Assembly: GCA_004431415.1 (NCBI GenBank)
Contig: QPMI01000461.1
Span: 20,364 to 84,363 of the forward strand
DNA from: Cyanophora paradoxa
Taxonomy: Eukaryota; Glaucocystophyceae; Cyanophorales; Cyanophoraceae
Length of the DNA stretch: 64,000 nt
Direction: 5' to 3'
Part shown: positions 1-9,810 of the stretch, piece after piece
How the letters are laid out: the number at the start of each line of letters is the position of its first letter
Numbering within the stretch: position 1 is the stretch's first letter
Notes under the pieces: model-generated
What the model was told of the DNA's origin: nothing
Database searches by the model: none
Seen by the model: only the letters and a program-made list of their open reading frames with translations
Made by a program: the position numbers and the translations under genes

Positions 1-608
1 CGAGGATATCCTGCAGCGATGCCGGAATGTCCTCGAGGCGGGCGCTGCGGGCTGCACTTAGTGCACGAGGCGGCGCTCGGGAGCCGCGCGCACTTCTCAA
101 GCCGCAATGCGACCGTGCGGGGCTGGTGGGCACGCAGGGTGGCCTCGATGATGGCCAGCCCCTCTGCCGGCAGCCGCTGCTTGGGCTTGAAGGTGCTCTG
201 CTCCGGGTCCTGTGCCAATGGCAAGCCGGCTGGTCTGAGAAAACGAGCAAGAGGGCGCCGGCGGGCGGGCCGCACGACGATGCAGGCGGGGCTGGAGATT
301 TCGAGAGTGACCACGGGCATCTCCTGCGCGCGTGGTTTAAATTTGTGGCCGAGCGAGCAAAGAATTCGAAGCGCGAGCGAGCAGACGCACGCTGGATGTA
401 GCGATATGAAGTGTGACCGCGCGTACTTCATCCTTTGCGTCCTTCGCATCATACGCATCTCCGGCACGCGGGCGCTTAATAGCGCTCATGCGACTTCGCT
501 CCGGAAAGTTCGCCCCGGCGTCTTGGAAAGTCTCCAGCTGGCGTTTCTCCGCACGCTCCTGGCCGCTCTCTTCGAACTCGCGTTTCGTCTCCTCGTGTGC
601 ATCCATCC

Positions 609-1119
609 CTGAGAGACGCATCTGTCAAGGGAGGCCGCACGGACGCACGCGCAGCTTAACCCCGCCATGGCCATGGATGCGGAAAGAAGGCATCCGGCGC
701 ACCTTTTCGAGCGCCACGTGCCACGCTTCCACGCCGACAGCACTTTGACCGCTTGCCACGCCGACAGCACTTCGGACGCTAGCAGAACACAGCTCCAGAT
801 CCGGCGCTCCGGAAACCGCGACTTCGCCCCGGCAAGTTTGCCCCGGCGACTTTGCCCCGGCGACTTTGCCCGGGGGAACTACGCGCAGGGGGGTACCCGT
901 CCGACCACCACACTAGCAAGGCTCCAACGGCGGCACCCGGCGGTCGGAGAACTAGCTAGAGCACGCGATCTAGCTAGCTAGAGGCTTTAGCACCGCCGGC
1001 TACCTCGGCGGCGCTCGGTCTGAGCGTTCGGTACGCGGCCATCGGTCTCGAGCTCGAGACCACCAACTTGGCGCTCGTAGTTCGTTTGTAAAGTAGCTGA
1101 GATCGATGCTTACCGCATG
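609..1119 (+). repeat. Direct repeat A, copy 1 (promoter-bearing block)
   Basis: About 500 bp closely matching 3302-3802 in the same orientation. It ends across a start codon: both copies finish with ATGCTTACCGCA (Met-Leu-Thr-Ala), after which the sequences diverge. The block holds CGCCGACAGCACTTNGAC repeats, repeated CCCCGGCGACTTTG units and CTAGCTAG runs. I infer a duplicated 5' flank or promoter placed in front of two different downstream sequences. No coding capacity is credible inside it. Confidence 0.7.
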
Positions 1120-1604
1120 GGGAAAACGTATTCGAAAACAGCTCGTTACTTCACGGAAGCCGCGGTCGGCGCCACCAGTACCAGAGCCAACAGAAGAGCA
1201 GGTCGCCGAGTCGGAAGCGCTGATTGCTCTGTACGCGCCGCGATCGCGGCTCGAGAACGCGGGCAGCTCTGTCGAGGTGCGCGTTCTCGGGGACTGCCGG
1301 CCCTTCCGGTGGGCATCACTGATATGACAGGTGCGACCACGGTTGCATCGATGCCTTAAGCTTGTGCCCTAATCTAAACAGCGCAGGGCCTGTTAGATTG
1401 AAGATCTATGTTTCAGAGACGTGGCAGACAGATCTTCTGGAGGCTGCGTACCGTGAACTCGTCCGCAGCACATACCACGCGCACCCTGATGCGCTGATGA
1501 TGTATCGATACGACCCAGCAAGTCGGTGCTTCATTTACCTCGAGTTCTTTGCCGAGTACTTCGAGCCGGTGCAAGATATCTTTCCGTCTTCCCTCGATTT
1601 CTGA
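1106..1604 (+). CDS. Two-exon member of a local small-protein family (VRVLGD family), possibly frameshifted
   Basis: Exons 1106-1308 and 1382-1604 join across a 73-bp GT-AG intron to give an open frame of 141 aa. Exon 1 carries ALIALYAPRSRLENAG followed by VEVRVLGDCRP. Exon 2 carries GPVRLKIYVSETW and a tyrosine/aspartate-rich end. The same two blocks recur at 2315-2748, 2887-3224, 43260-43514 and about 58904-59170. Compared with the 43-kb copy, exon 1 here is one base shorter near its end, so the ancestral donor (ACAG|GTGCGACC, around 1330) would be out of frame. Either the upstream donor GTGGGC is used, as modelled, or this copy is decaying. The function is unknown. Alternating short beta-like strands in exon 2 could suggest a small ubiquitin-like or PB1-like fold, but that is only a guess. 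Confidence 0.45.
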
Positions 1605-2314
1605 TCATGATGCGGCATTCGCGAATTCACGCTTGCGCGTGCACAGAGGTCGAGTCCAGGGCCATCCCCGGATGATCTGTACTACGTCGCGAGGGATTCG
1701 GTGATCCCAGAAGTCGAGCACGCGCCCTTCCTGGCGACCGTTTTCGGATCCTAGCTATTGCCCGTTTCAAGGCCCCTAGCGGCCCGACAGCTGCATCTTA
1801 TTCGAAGTCGTGGCCGCCGGCGCCATGCACGCTATAGCTAGCCGCTGAGCGGAACAGAGATTCGAATTCGTCTGCGCAGAGATTGCTGTATTTTTCTTAA
1901 TTCGAATCCTTTGCCGCAAATGAGCGTATCGGCCTTGGGACAACGCTGCCGCGGAGCGCTAGCGGTCGCATAAATCGAAGAGTTCGAATTCTCTAGAGAG
2001 CCATGTATGCGAAAACCACTAGAGAATATACATGCTGGTCGAATTCGTATTCGAGACGAAGCCGGCGCCGTACGCGTAGTGCATCAGGAATAATGAAGCT
2101 AGCTAGCACTATACGTCGCCATTGAGCGGATGTTTTCCAGAGCAATCATGGCTCGCATTCGCGACAGGTAGTTCGAGGCCTGCGCTCGTTCTCCGGATCC
2201 CCGCGGGAACTGGTCGCCCGCGAGGTAGAAGAAATCACCCGGTGATGGTCCCTGAGGTTTCGATGTCTGTGCACATGCACGCGCACGCGTGAATTCGCGG
2301 ATCCGGAAGCCGCA
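1605..2314. other. No confident gene
   Basis: This stretch is non-coding as far as I can see. At about 1680-1765 there is a piece (YYVARDSVIPEVEH in translation) that closely matches the sequence just downstream of the truncated family copy at 43.26 kb, so the 43-kb copy appears to have lost everything between its first exon and this point. Many GAATTCG and GCTAGCTAG motifs are present. Confidence 0.5.
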
Positions 2315-2465
2315 TCAGAAATCATCGTCAGACGCAAAGAAAGCTTGCACCGGCCGCTCGAATCCACTGGTTTCTGGGTTGAACCAATACAGCGCTACAT
2401 TGTTTTTCGGTACGAGAAACTCGCTGCACGCCCGCGCCAGCAGCGCGTCCGGCCACGACCCCGAA
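2199..2465 (+). repeat. Direct repeat B, copy 1
   Basis: Highly similar to 2773-3040 in the same orientation. It covers the second exon and 3' flank of the minus-strand family gene at 2315-2748, so the two genes are a tandem duplication. Confidence 0.75.
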
Positions 2466-2748
2466 TCCGGATCATTGACTTGCACAAGATCTGCACAGGC
2501 CCATTAATTCTGTAAGAAATGTCTCTGAAACGGGATAAATGGGCACCTGACATAATTCTCCAATCGTCCGCTACAACATGCACCGCTACGGAGCTGTTTC
2601 CTTCATTAATATTCTCGACTGGTGGCGTCGCGCGCAGACAAAGGAGTCCGCGCGTGTCGAGCGGTGGCGGCACGAGCGAAGTTATATCTAGAGCATCGCT
2701 GTTCTGCGTCGCTGCCGTCGCTGGTGCCTTTGAGAAACGGGCGGCCAA
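2315..2748 (-). CDS. VRVLGD-family small protein, tandem copy 1
   Basis: Spliced minus-strand gene: exon 1 at 2748-2547, a 56-bp GT-AG intron at 2546-2491, exon 2 at 2490-2315, 378 nt in total and open throughout (125 aa). Exon 1 ends in SSVAVHVVADDWRIMSG, the counterpart of VEVRVLGDCRP in the other copies. Exon 2 runs from LVQVNDPDSGSW to GFERPVQAFFASDDDF at the stop. The intron sits at the same phase-1 place (M-S-G|) as the inferred M-T-G| donor of the 43-kb copy, which supports the splice model. The Ser/Pro-rich N-terminal third is not shared with the neighbours, so the start is less certain than the rest. Function unknown. Confidence 0.55.
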
Positions 2749-2772
2749 TCTTGCCAGGTATCGTGCGGGCTC

Positions 2773-3040
2773 CGCTCCCGGCGGAAATTGGTCGCCCGTG
2801 AGGTAGAAGAGATCGCCTGGAGATGGTCCCTGTGGTTTCGATGTCTGTGCGCATGCACGCGCACGCGTGAATTCGCGGAAGCCGCATCAGAAATCATCGT
2901 CAGACGCAAGGAACTTTCGCACCGGCCGCTCGAATCCATTGGTTTCTGGGTTGTACCAATACAGCGCTACATTGGATTTGGGCACGAAATACTCACGGCA
3001 CACATCGGCCACTAACGCTTCCGGCCACGACTCCGAAACA
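2773..3040 (+). repeat. Direct repeat B, copy 2
   Basis: Second copy of the 2199-2465 repeat. It spans the second exon of the neighbouring family gene and its 3' flank. The divergence is a scatter of substitutions and small indels, so the duplication is not very recent. Confidence 0.75.
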
Positions 3041-3224
3041 TTGATCGTGAATCGCACAGCCATGCCTCGCACAGGAACTGCACAGGGGTTTTCTATGGTA
3101 TGGCATCCTGGTCGCAAAAGCGACAAGTACCTTGCGTCTCTTCAGGGTCCTGGATGCCCCACGGGTAGTACCGCAAGTCCGCGAAAACGCTCACCTCGAC
3201 GGAGCGGTTTGGCTCCGCCGACAT
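2887..3224 (-). CDS. VRVLGD-family small protein, tandem copy 2
   Basis: Spliced minus-strand gene: exon 1 at 3224-3131, a 53-bp GT-AG intron at 3130-3078 (acceptor CTGTGCAG), exon 2 at 3077-2887, 285 nt in total and open (94 aa). Exon 1 contains RSVEVSVFADLRYYPWG. Exon 2 contains VRFTINVSESW, then VALYWYNPETNGFERPV, and ends SDDDF. The frame stays open upstream of this ATG, so a longer N-terminus is possible. Same intron placement and C-terminal motif as the copy at 2315-2748. No recognised domain. Confidence 0.55.
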
Positions 3225-3301
3225 CGCAGTAGCGATCGCCGAGACCGCCGCGCCTGAAGAAGCAGCCGACTGCCTACTCCGCTGTCGGAGCTGCCCCGCG
3301 C

Positions 3302-3802
3302 GAGAGACGCTCCTGTCAAGGGAGGCCGCACGGACGCACGCGCAAGGCCGCTATGGGTGCGGAAAGAAGGCCTCCGGCGCACCTTTTCGAGCGCCACGTG
3401 CCACGCTTCCACGCCGACAGCACTTTGACCGCTTGCCACGCCGACAGCACTTGGACGCTAGCAGAACACAGCTCCAGATCCTGCGCTCCGGAAACCGCGA
3501 CTTCGCCCCGGCAAGTTTGCCCCGGCGACTTTGCCCCGGCGACTTTGCCCGGGGGGAACTACTCGCAGGGGGGTACCCGTCCGACCACCGCACCAGCAAG
3601 GCTCCAACGGCGGCACCCGGCGGTCGGAGAACTAGCTAGAGCACGCGATCTAGCTAGCTAGAGGCGTTAGCACCGCCGGCTACCTCGGCGGCGCTCGGTC
3701 TGAGCGTTCGGTACGCAACCATTGGCAGCCATCGGTCTCAAGAGCACCGATGTGGCAGCCGTACTTCGGTTGTAACGTAGCTGAAATCAATGCTTACCGC
3801 AT
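3302..3802 (+). repeat. Direct repeat A, copy 2
   Basis: Matches 609-1119, including the terminal ATGCTTACCGCA. Downstream of the ATG this copy reads only about 20 codons before a stop, so the gene body found after copy 1 is absent here. The stretch from 3225 to this repeat holds only the possible upstream extension of the gene at 2887-3224. Confidence 0.7.
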
Positions 3803-5507
3803 TCAAAGCGCTGTGCGCTGCGCCCCAGCTCATAATGGTCGGGCCTGGGTGAAGTTGGCCGAGGTCGGGCCGCCCAACAACCTCCCCTTAAAAGCTGCAA
3901 ATCGTCTCTAAACGACCTTTTAGAACACTTGAACCAGTCAAGGCAGCCCGCATGCGTCGCTCTCTTGACGAGTTGTGCTCGCATCCACGACGGACCACAG
4001 AAGCTACCGGGCCATCGGCGCTCAATGGATCCCATGCACTTATGCCTAGCTAAGCACATTTAGCACGGCAGCAGTGCTCCCCCGCGCGGCTTTCCTAGGT
4101 GGGGTAAAGACAGGTGTGGTAAAGTCAGCCCTAAGTGAGTGAAGTTGCAAGTTTACCATGTGGTAAACTTAATTCCTGGCTCCCAGTGTTCGTCCGGCCA
4201 AACGCCAGAACCGACAGCAAGAGTGCGCTGATAAGGACTCTTGAAAGGGGGGAAAACCTTGCACGCCTTGCAAGGGAGTCTGATTTCGTTATATTCCATA
4301 AAGATTGTTCGACAGTCCTGTCCGCGAGAAATCCAGCTGGCGCAATCCGCAGGGGTCATCGTTGGGAACAACTTCCCGAACATGCTTCGTGTTGACCGGT
4401 CTTGAATACGTGTTTGGAATCGGGAATTCGCAACTATGTCTTTCGAGTGCGCAGAAGAAGGTGAAAACGTTGAGCCGTCACCAAATGCAGGGGAATCCGG
4501 ATTGAGAAGAATTACGTCATCATCAGCTTGTTTCTTTGGAGGAGTCGAGCACCTGGAATTCGGGTCCAAATTACCGGCAGTGATCGACAATTCACGATGC
4601 TCAAGCTCACCCTTTGCCCGCGTTCTCGGACAGTAACGGCACTTCGCCAGTTGCCTCAGTCGAAAGATTTGCAACGACGTCGAAATCGGGGTTTGAGTAT
4701 ACATCGTCATCGCTCAAAAGAGCAGCAGAAGCTCTTGCCCTGGGCAAATCATTTCCAATTCTGCACACACGATAGCCTGAGCGAGCGTTGATAGCAACAG
4801 AAACAAAAATCCACACCCGGTGCCATCGCTGTCGACTGTCAGCGTGACAGCGGCGGGCAAGGCCGGTCTGGTGACTTCAGACATCGTATCGGCCAGCGAC
4901 ATTACCTCGCTATCAACGTCATTGCCAGTTGATGCCTGTTGCGGACGAAACGGGAATAGCTGCAAAGCTTTGGCGACACTCTCCTTGAGCATTCTGAAGG
5001 CCATTGCTGACGAAAGGCCTACGTATACCGGGCTGAAGAGGTGTTGGGCTGACTTCAATGTGGCGGGAAGAGTGGCGCATACTGATCGATACCCCCCGCA
5101 AGCAGTTGGACCCCCCCCCCCCCCCCCGCCCTCCCCCCCTCTTTGCGAGTTTTTCGACGCGTACAAGAACAACCCGAAGATGAAGCAGGCCTAAGCCGAC
5201 GTCTTCATGTGGTGCGTGCAGCAGGCCAAGAAAGTTACAGTTATTTCGCATCAGATGCACTCGCATGCACATATTCCAAAGCTATTTCGTCCATATCGCG
5301 GTCGTTGTAGTCATACAAAACTTCTTCTCCTTCGTTGATGTCGCGCAATGCGAAGAATGCGATGCCAAGTTCGCCGTTTGCTGGACTCGAGACGTTCGTG
5401 GATACCACTCTGCGTTGTCATGATTAGTCAGCACCCGAACACAACAGGCTTAGTGAAGCAAACGAACAAAGGAATAAGATTTGCCGATCCCTTCGGACCG
5501 TGATTAA
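3803..5507. other. Host DNA without a confident gene; long poly-C tract
   Basis: Several medium ORFs overlap on both strands (for example minus 4710-4153, 185 codons; plus 4820-5194, 124 codons) but none shows a recognisable domain or supported splice pattern. A run of about 20 C residues near 5109 is a likely sequencing or assembly weak point. Plus 4820-5194 ends in a proline run read through that tract, which makes it suspect. Confidence 0.4.
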
Positions 5508-6690
5508 TTATTCTAGCAAGACCATTCCCTGTTGTCGCATCGAGGCTGCGTACGGTTCGAAACTGCGCCTCTCAAGAGACCAAAAGCATAAGAAACGCAC
5601 GCAAAGTGGCGAGAACCGATTGTAAATTCGTAAAGATAATAGTGGCCGCCACGTTGCTGCAGTTTCTTTCGTAATGTGTTTATGCTTGCAAGACCACGAA
5701 CGAGGTGGCCTCGATAGACAGAAATGAGCTTCACGCAGCAGTGAGTAGAGCGTTTTTTTTGTATAAATCTCTGAGCAAGAAGAATGCGCAACTGTTCCAA
5801 TTACGATACGCTTGGCTGCAATTGCACCCATTCCCTTTGGAGGTCCGAAATTGCAAGGGCGCAACAAATCTGATTCGTATCGGGAGAGTGCCTCCTCTCC
5901 AGCTGCGATGAGGTTTCGGGCAGCTTGGAGCATCTCTCTACTGATGGTGAGGACGACCGAGTTGACGAGTGTTGGAATCGAACGAGAATTGCGTGTTCGG
6001 GAAGCCTCCTCTTCGAGGAGTTTGCGGTATTTGCTTGCGAGTCGAGGTGGAAGATCCGGTGGCCGCCAGAATGTCAAATCTGCCTGAGCGTTCCGTGCGA
6101 TAAAAAGCTTAACTTGTACCGATGCATTAAGGTGCCGATGATACAAAATGACATGAAGACGTGCAAGAGCGTCTTTAGCGGTCTTCGTATTCCCCAGCTG
6201 TGCTCGGCTGTTGTGCATGTAGAAGGAGACGAAGCGATCGGGATTCTTTTCCAAAACGCAGTAAAATACTCAACACACGATACGTTCAGCGTCTGCAAAA
6301 TATGAACGGTCAGCCATTATATGTATAGGTAAATGACTTCATTTCGGAAAGAACCTCGTCATTCTCTCCGGCATTGAATCCAATGCAACTAGGCATTGAT
6401 TCAATGAGATCGACGAGTTTCTTGAAAGCTGAAATGGAGATTTTCCAGCCATGTGCTAGAATAACTTTTGTCACATCGTTGCCCTTGAATGCTTCGTATA
6501 AATCGACGACCTTCACGAGCGCAAGTTTCAGAAGAACGCGGCATCTTCATCTGCATGCCTACCTCTGTGTCTTGTACGGGATGAGATTTATTGACGAGTT
6601 TCAGGATTTCAGGGAACTTTCTTGACTCTCGTGCATCGGTTATCATTTGTGAAAGCTCTTTGTTCAGTCGAGTGTTTCGCACGGGACGAC
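5508..6690 (-). CDS. Unrecognised spliced host gene (minus strand)
   Basis: The minus strand reads well in pieces: about 6682-6560 (NTRLNKELSQMITDARESRK), then after a likely GTAGGC donor about 6530-6330 (VVDLYEAFKGNDVTKVILA, ending near a tyrosine-rich stop), and a 248-codon open stretch at 6254-5508. The reading frames differ between pieces, as expected for short introns. I cannot place every junction, and 5508-6254 could be a separate gene. No domain is recognised. Confidence 0.35.
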
Positions 6691-6780
6691 ATCGGGTGTC
6701 TGCTTGTTGTAATTAGAATACGCAAGTAACATGCACTAGAAGCTTCTAGGTCTAACTATAATCAGCGGGCTTCGGCGGGA

Positions 6781-8580
6781 TCACTGATCTACTTTGCTGC
6801 TAGCCTTTGCCCCTTTTGTTTTGCCGCTAGCGCTGCGGCGTCGGCCGCGGCCTCTGCCGCGGCCTCTGCCGCGGCCTCTGCCGCGGCCTCTGCCGCGGCC
6901 TCTGCCGGTTGATTCTTCGCTGGACAATTCGGTCGCAGCATCACGAGCCAGCTCACGCTTCTCTGAGACCGAAGCATGCTCGCCGCCCTCCTCGCCTTGC
7001 TCGCCGCCCTCCTCGCCTTGCTCGCCGCCCTCCTCGCCTTGCTCGCCGCCCTCCTCGCCTTGCTCGCCGCCCTCCTCGCCTTGCTCGCCGCCCTCCACGC
7101 CCTCCAGCATTGGACCTTTAAAAAAAGGTAATGTTTTCAAGCCCGATAAAGATGCGAATGCGAATATGAACGCCCACCTTTCTTATCGGCTTTTTCCGTT
7201 CTCCTCCTCTTGAGCTCCCTATCATCTTCATCTGCGGGAATAGCATCGTTCAGTTGTAGCGCCGCGATTAGCGGAGCTAAATAAGAAGATGAACCGGCAG
7301 AATCCGGAGCTGCCGTGATAGTGAGCATTTGACTATCAGGTCCGTTCAAATTTTGGCAGGGCAAGGACCTGATTTGGAAATCGAGCTCGGGCCGGCCACG
7401 GGGGCAGGAACCTGCGAAGACTTCTTGACCCATTCGTCCAGTTCCTTCCGGTCGAAAAAACGTCTTTTGAATGTGTCTGGTCCTGATGAGCGAAAAATCT
7501 GGTTAAAGCCTCCGAATTGGAGTTCAGCGAAGAGCTCACCAAGAGCTTGAAGTTGATCCTCGAAGTATTTGGGTTCGAGGAAATAAGCAGGGCGGTCTTC
7601 CGAGCTGAACTTCGCATCTTGCTTCGGAAGGAGATCATCAGCTTCTTTGAGCTCGTCGAGAGTCCAGAAGCCCACTGCAATAAAAGAATCATATAATTGT
7701 TAGCAAAAGTTTGGAAACCTCTAGAGAATTGCATGTTATCAAGCAAACGAACCGTGAAACGAAGGCTTGATTGCGTTCAACGAGTCCACAACCTCGCGTT
7801 CTGCACGAGAGAGCTTTCCGCCAAGCATGCTCTTGCGGACGAGTGGATGGTATCCGACCGCGCCGAATATCACATCAATGTTTGGCTGGTCTGGAACACC
7901 GAATTGGGTTTCTGGTTCGTCGTCTTCTTCCGCATCCTCGCGACCGATGGCAAGCTGCGGCACGAGCACTCGTGTGATGCGGCCGAACAAGGCGCTTGAT
8001 ATTGCCCATCTGCGCGTGCGTTATTTTAGATTGTCGAAGTGATTGAAGGCATGCGTAATGGCGCACTTGCCGAAGGCATGAAGAATCTCTGTAGCGAGAG
8101 GCCCATCAAAGAATCGATTTTCTTTGAACATGTTCATCTGCACGATTTCACCGGATTGCATGAACTTTGTAGAGCTGTAGGTCCATGGCCAGTCAAGAAA
8201 AACAAAGCCTGGCAAGGACGCAAATGTGCGTACACCATCCTTATGCACAGGCGATACATAAGCCGAGCCTTCGACATCTTCTCGCCACGCTTCGCGTGGC
8301 GGGTGTGGATAACCGTAATCTGCGTCTCGGCATTTTCATCCCTGTAGCGGTGTCACCGGACGCAACAGGACATGTTAAGTAGAGAAGGCGCACAGCGCGT
8401 TGTGGACAACAAGGGCCTGCGGACACGTCTGGAAAATTTCTTTGGCAAGGCCCATGCAATGCTCACACTCCTCGAACGAAACCATGTGTTCTTTGTGCTT
8501 GTGTTTGGAAATCTGCTTGATCTTCGTGTTCGCCTCTCGCATATCATAAGCGGCGAAGCCATAGTACATGGCGTTGTAGT
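6781..8580 (-). pseudogene. 3' part of the host gene split by the virus
   Basis: Minus-strand exons continue the gene that begins at 36.3-38.3 kb. At the insertion edge the frame reads DYNAMYYGFAAYDMREANTK and on to HNALCAFST. Further exons carry ASLPGFVFLDWPWTYSS, DVIFGAVGYHPLVRKS and GFWTLDELKEADDLLPKQD. The last exon starts after the acceptor TTTTTTTAAAG near 7120 and encodes five or six GGEQGEE repeats, a linker, and an (RG)n tract before a short lysine-rich tail and the stop at 6781. An acidic-repeat plus RG tail suggests nucleic-acid or chromatin contact, but that is inference. With the 27.7-kb virus in the middle of an exon this copy cannot make its normal product unless the virus is removed. 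No family is recognised. Confidence 0.6.
6846..7103 (+). repeat. Coding minisatellites (12-bp and 21-bp units)
   Basis: Two adjacent tandem repeats lie within the last exon of the split host gene: CCGCGGCCTCTG units at about 6846-6907 (Arg-Gly repeats on the minus strand) and 21-bp TCGCCGCCCTCC-type units at about 6978-7103 (Gly-Glu-rich repeats). Both keep the reading frame. Confidence 0.8.
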
Positions 8581-8586
8581 CCTCTT
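8581..8586. repeat. Target-site duplication, left copy (CCTCTT)
   Basis: CCTCTT directly precedes the viral tip ACACATAAAG. The same six bases directly follow the right tip at 36276-36281. Six bp is the length typical of Polinton/retrovirus-type integrases. Confidence 0.85.
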
Positions 8587-8657
8587 ACACATAAAGAAAA
8601 ACAAATATTTAACCCTCGCGTTCCGCTCAGGTTAAATATTTGTTTTTCTTTATGTGT
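8587..8657. repeat. Left terminal hairpin
   Basis: Perfect 28-nt arms (ACACATAAAGAAAAACAAAT and on to ATTTAACC, and its complement) surround a 15-nt GC-rich loop (CTCGCGTTCCGCTCA). The structure sits exactly at the element tip, so the last 71 nt of either strand can fold back on themselves. Confidence 0.9.
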
Positions 8658-8884
8658 TTTTATACATAAATATATATGAATTTAACATGAATTTATACAT
8701 AATTTATATATTTTTAACATGATTTAATACAAATTTATATGTAAATATCGATATATATATGATGTAATTAATGTACAATTCGATATGATCATGATATGTA
8801 CAATGTAAAAATGATATAGTCATGATATGTTCCATGTTAATCGATATATTTAATTAATTAATTGCGTGATTCATTTAATGATAA

Positions 8885-8999
8885 GGTGGGGCGGTGGGGT
8901 CTGGTTGGGTCTGTTTTTGGAATTGCTATATTTTTCTTGGCGTTCTAAATTTTTCTGAAAAGTGACCCCACCACACCCCACCACCCCACCCTATCGATT
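8885..8999. repeat. G-run/C-run module 1, left TIR
   Basis: GGTGGGGCGGTGGGGTCTGG on one side and ACCCCACCACACCCCACCAC on the other flank an AT-rich core of about 60 bp. The arms are imperfect complements, and each has several G-runs capable of forming a G-quadruplex. Sister modules lie at 9316-9430, 18719-18833, 35432-35546 and 35870-35980. Confidence 0.8.
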
Positions 9000-9164
9000 A
9001 ATTTATATTTCCACACCTAATTATATGTTAATTTCATTCTAATATATATCAATTTGAAAAGTGGGAATGCTATAATTTATGGTAATGGTGGGGTGTATGG
9101 TGGGGTGTAATTTGTTACGGAATCAGTGCGGGAATCTCTACGATATCGAAGCCGTAATTAACAT

Positions 9165-9290
9165 GTAAATACCGTTAGATCTGTACAGGTTGGGTGTTAA
9201 TACCGTTAGATCTTTACAGGGTTGGGTGTAAATACCGTTAGATCTGTACAGGTTGGGTGTTAATACCGTTAGATCTGTGGTTGGGTGTAA
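9165..9290. repeat. Four-copy tandem repeat in left TIR
   Basis: Units of about 31-32 bp built on TACCGTTAGATCTGTACAGG followed by TTGGGTGT. Units 1 and 3 match, unit 2 has TTTACAGG, and unit 4 is shortened. Mirrored at about 35572-35698 in the right TIR. Confidence 0.85.
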
Positions 9291-9315
9291 TCTCTCTGGT
9301 ATCATATATTTATCG

Positions 9316-9430
9316 ATGCGGTGGGGCGGTGGGGTCTGGTGGGGCATGTTTTGAAGATTCATTATATTTTGGGATCCGCTCAAAATTTTCTTGAAATTTG
9401 ACCCCACCACACCCCACCACCCCACCCTAT
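9316..9430. repeat. G-run/C-run module 2, left TIR
   Basis: Same architecture as 8885-8999, with the core sequence GGGATCCGCTCAAAATTTTC, itself partly palindromic. Followed at 9522-9546 by a single-sided GGTGGGGTGTAGGGTGGGG motif. Confidence 0.8.
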
Positions 9431-9569
9431 CCATTAATTCATACATCACACACTTATTTATATGGTAATTTCAATCTAATATATAGCAATTTGAAAAGTG
9501 GGAATGCTATAAATTATGGTAACGGTGGGGTGTAGGGTGGGGTGTCATTCCTTACTGATTCACGTAAGA

Positions 9570-9689
9570 TTAACTCGGAAACCGCGCTACTCTATGCTTC
9601 TCCGCTCTCTCCAAACCGCTAAACATACACGTTACCCTCTCTTCTATCATCTCCTTTATTACTGATGTCTTACGCTCCGCTTCCGTACC
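9570..9689 (-). pseudogene. Truncated 3' copy of speD in left TIR
   Basis: Reverse complement of 35174-35293, that is the last 39 codons and stop of the SpeD homologue at the right end. The match begins one base after the codon of the conserved cysteine (Cys93) and has no start, so it cannot encode the enzyme. It exists because the inverted repeat boundary runs through speD. Confidence 0.9.
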
Positions 9690-9810
9690 CTTACCATCAA
9701 TCGTGCGAAATTCAAAAAGTCCCGTGAGCAACCGAAAATGATTTAAACGGAACGCGATACATTGGGGTAAGAAGAAAATATTTTCTCTGTTTCAGATAAG
9801 TAAGGATCAA

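Larger units (their letters stand above)
8587..9689 (+). repeat. Left terminal inverted repeat (about 1,103 bp)
   Basis: Reverse complement of 35174-36275. From tip inward: 71-nt hairpin, AT-rich palindromic stretch with TATCATGATATG motifs, G-run module, single-sided G-run motif, four-copy tandem repeat, second G-run module, another single-sided motif, then a 39-codon remnant of speD. It holds no intact gene. Confidence 0.95.

Noticed and set aside
4820-5194. Plus-strand 124-codon ORF with a proline run
   Set aside because: The proline run depends on a long poly-C tract that is prone to error, and no domain or neighbour supports it.
9138-9449. 103-codon ORF repeated identically in both TIRs (also 35414-35725)
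   Set aside because: It runs through the G-run module and iterons, has no domain or AT box, and its duplication is explained by the TIR itself.
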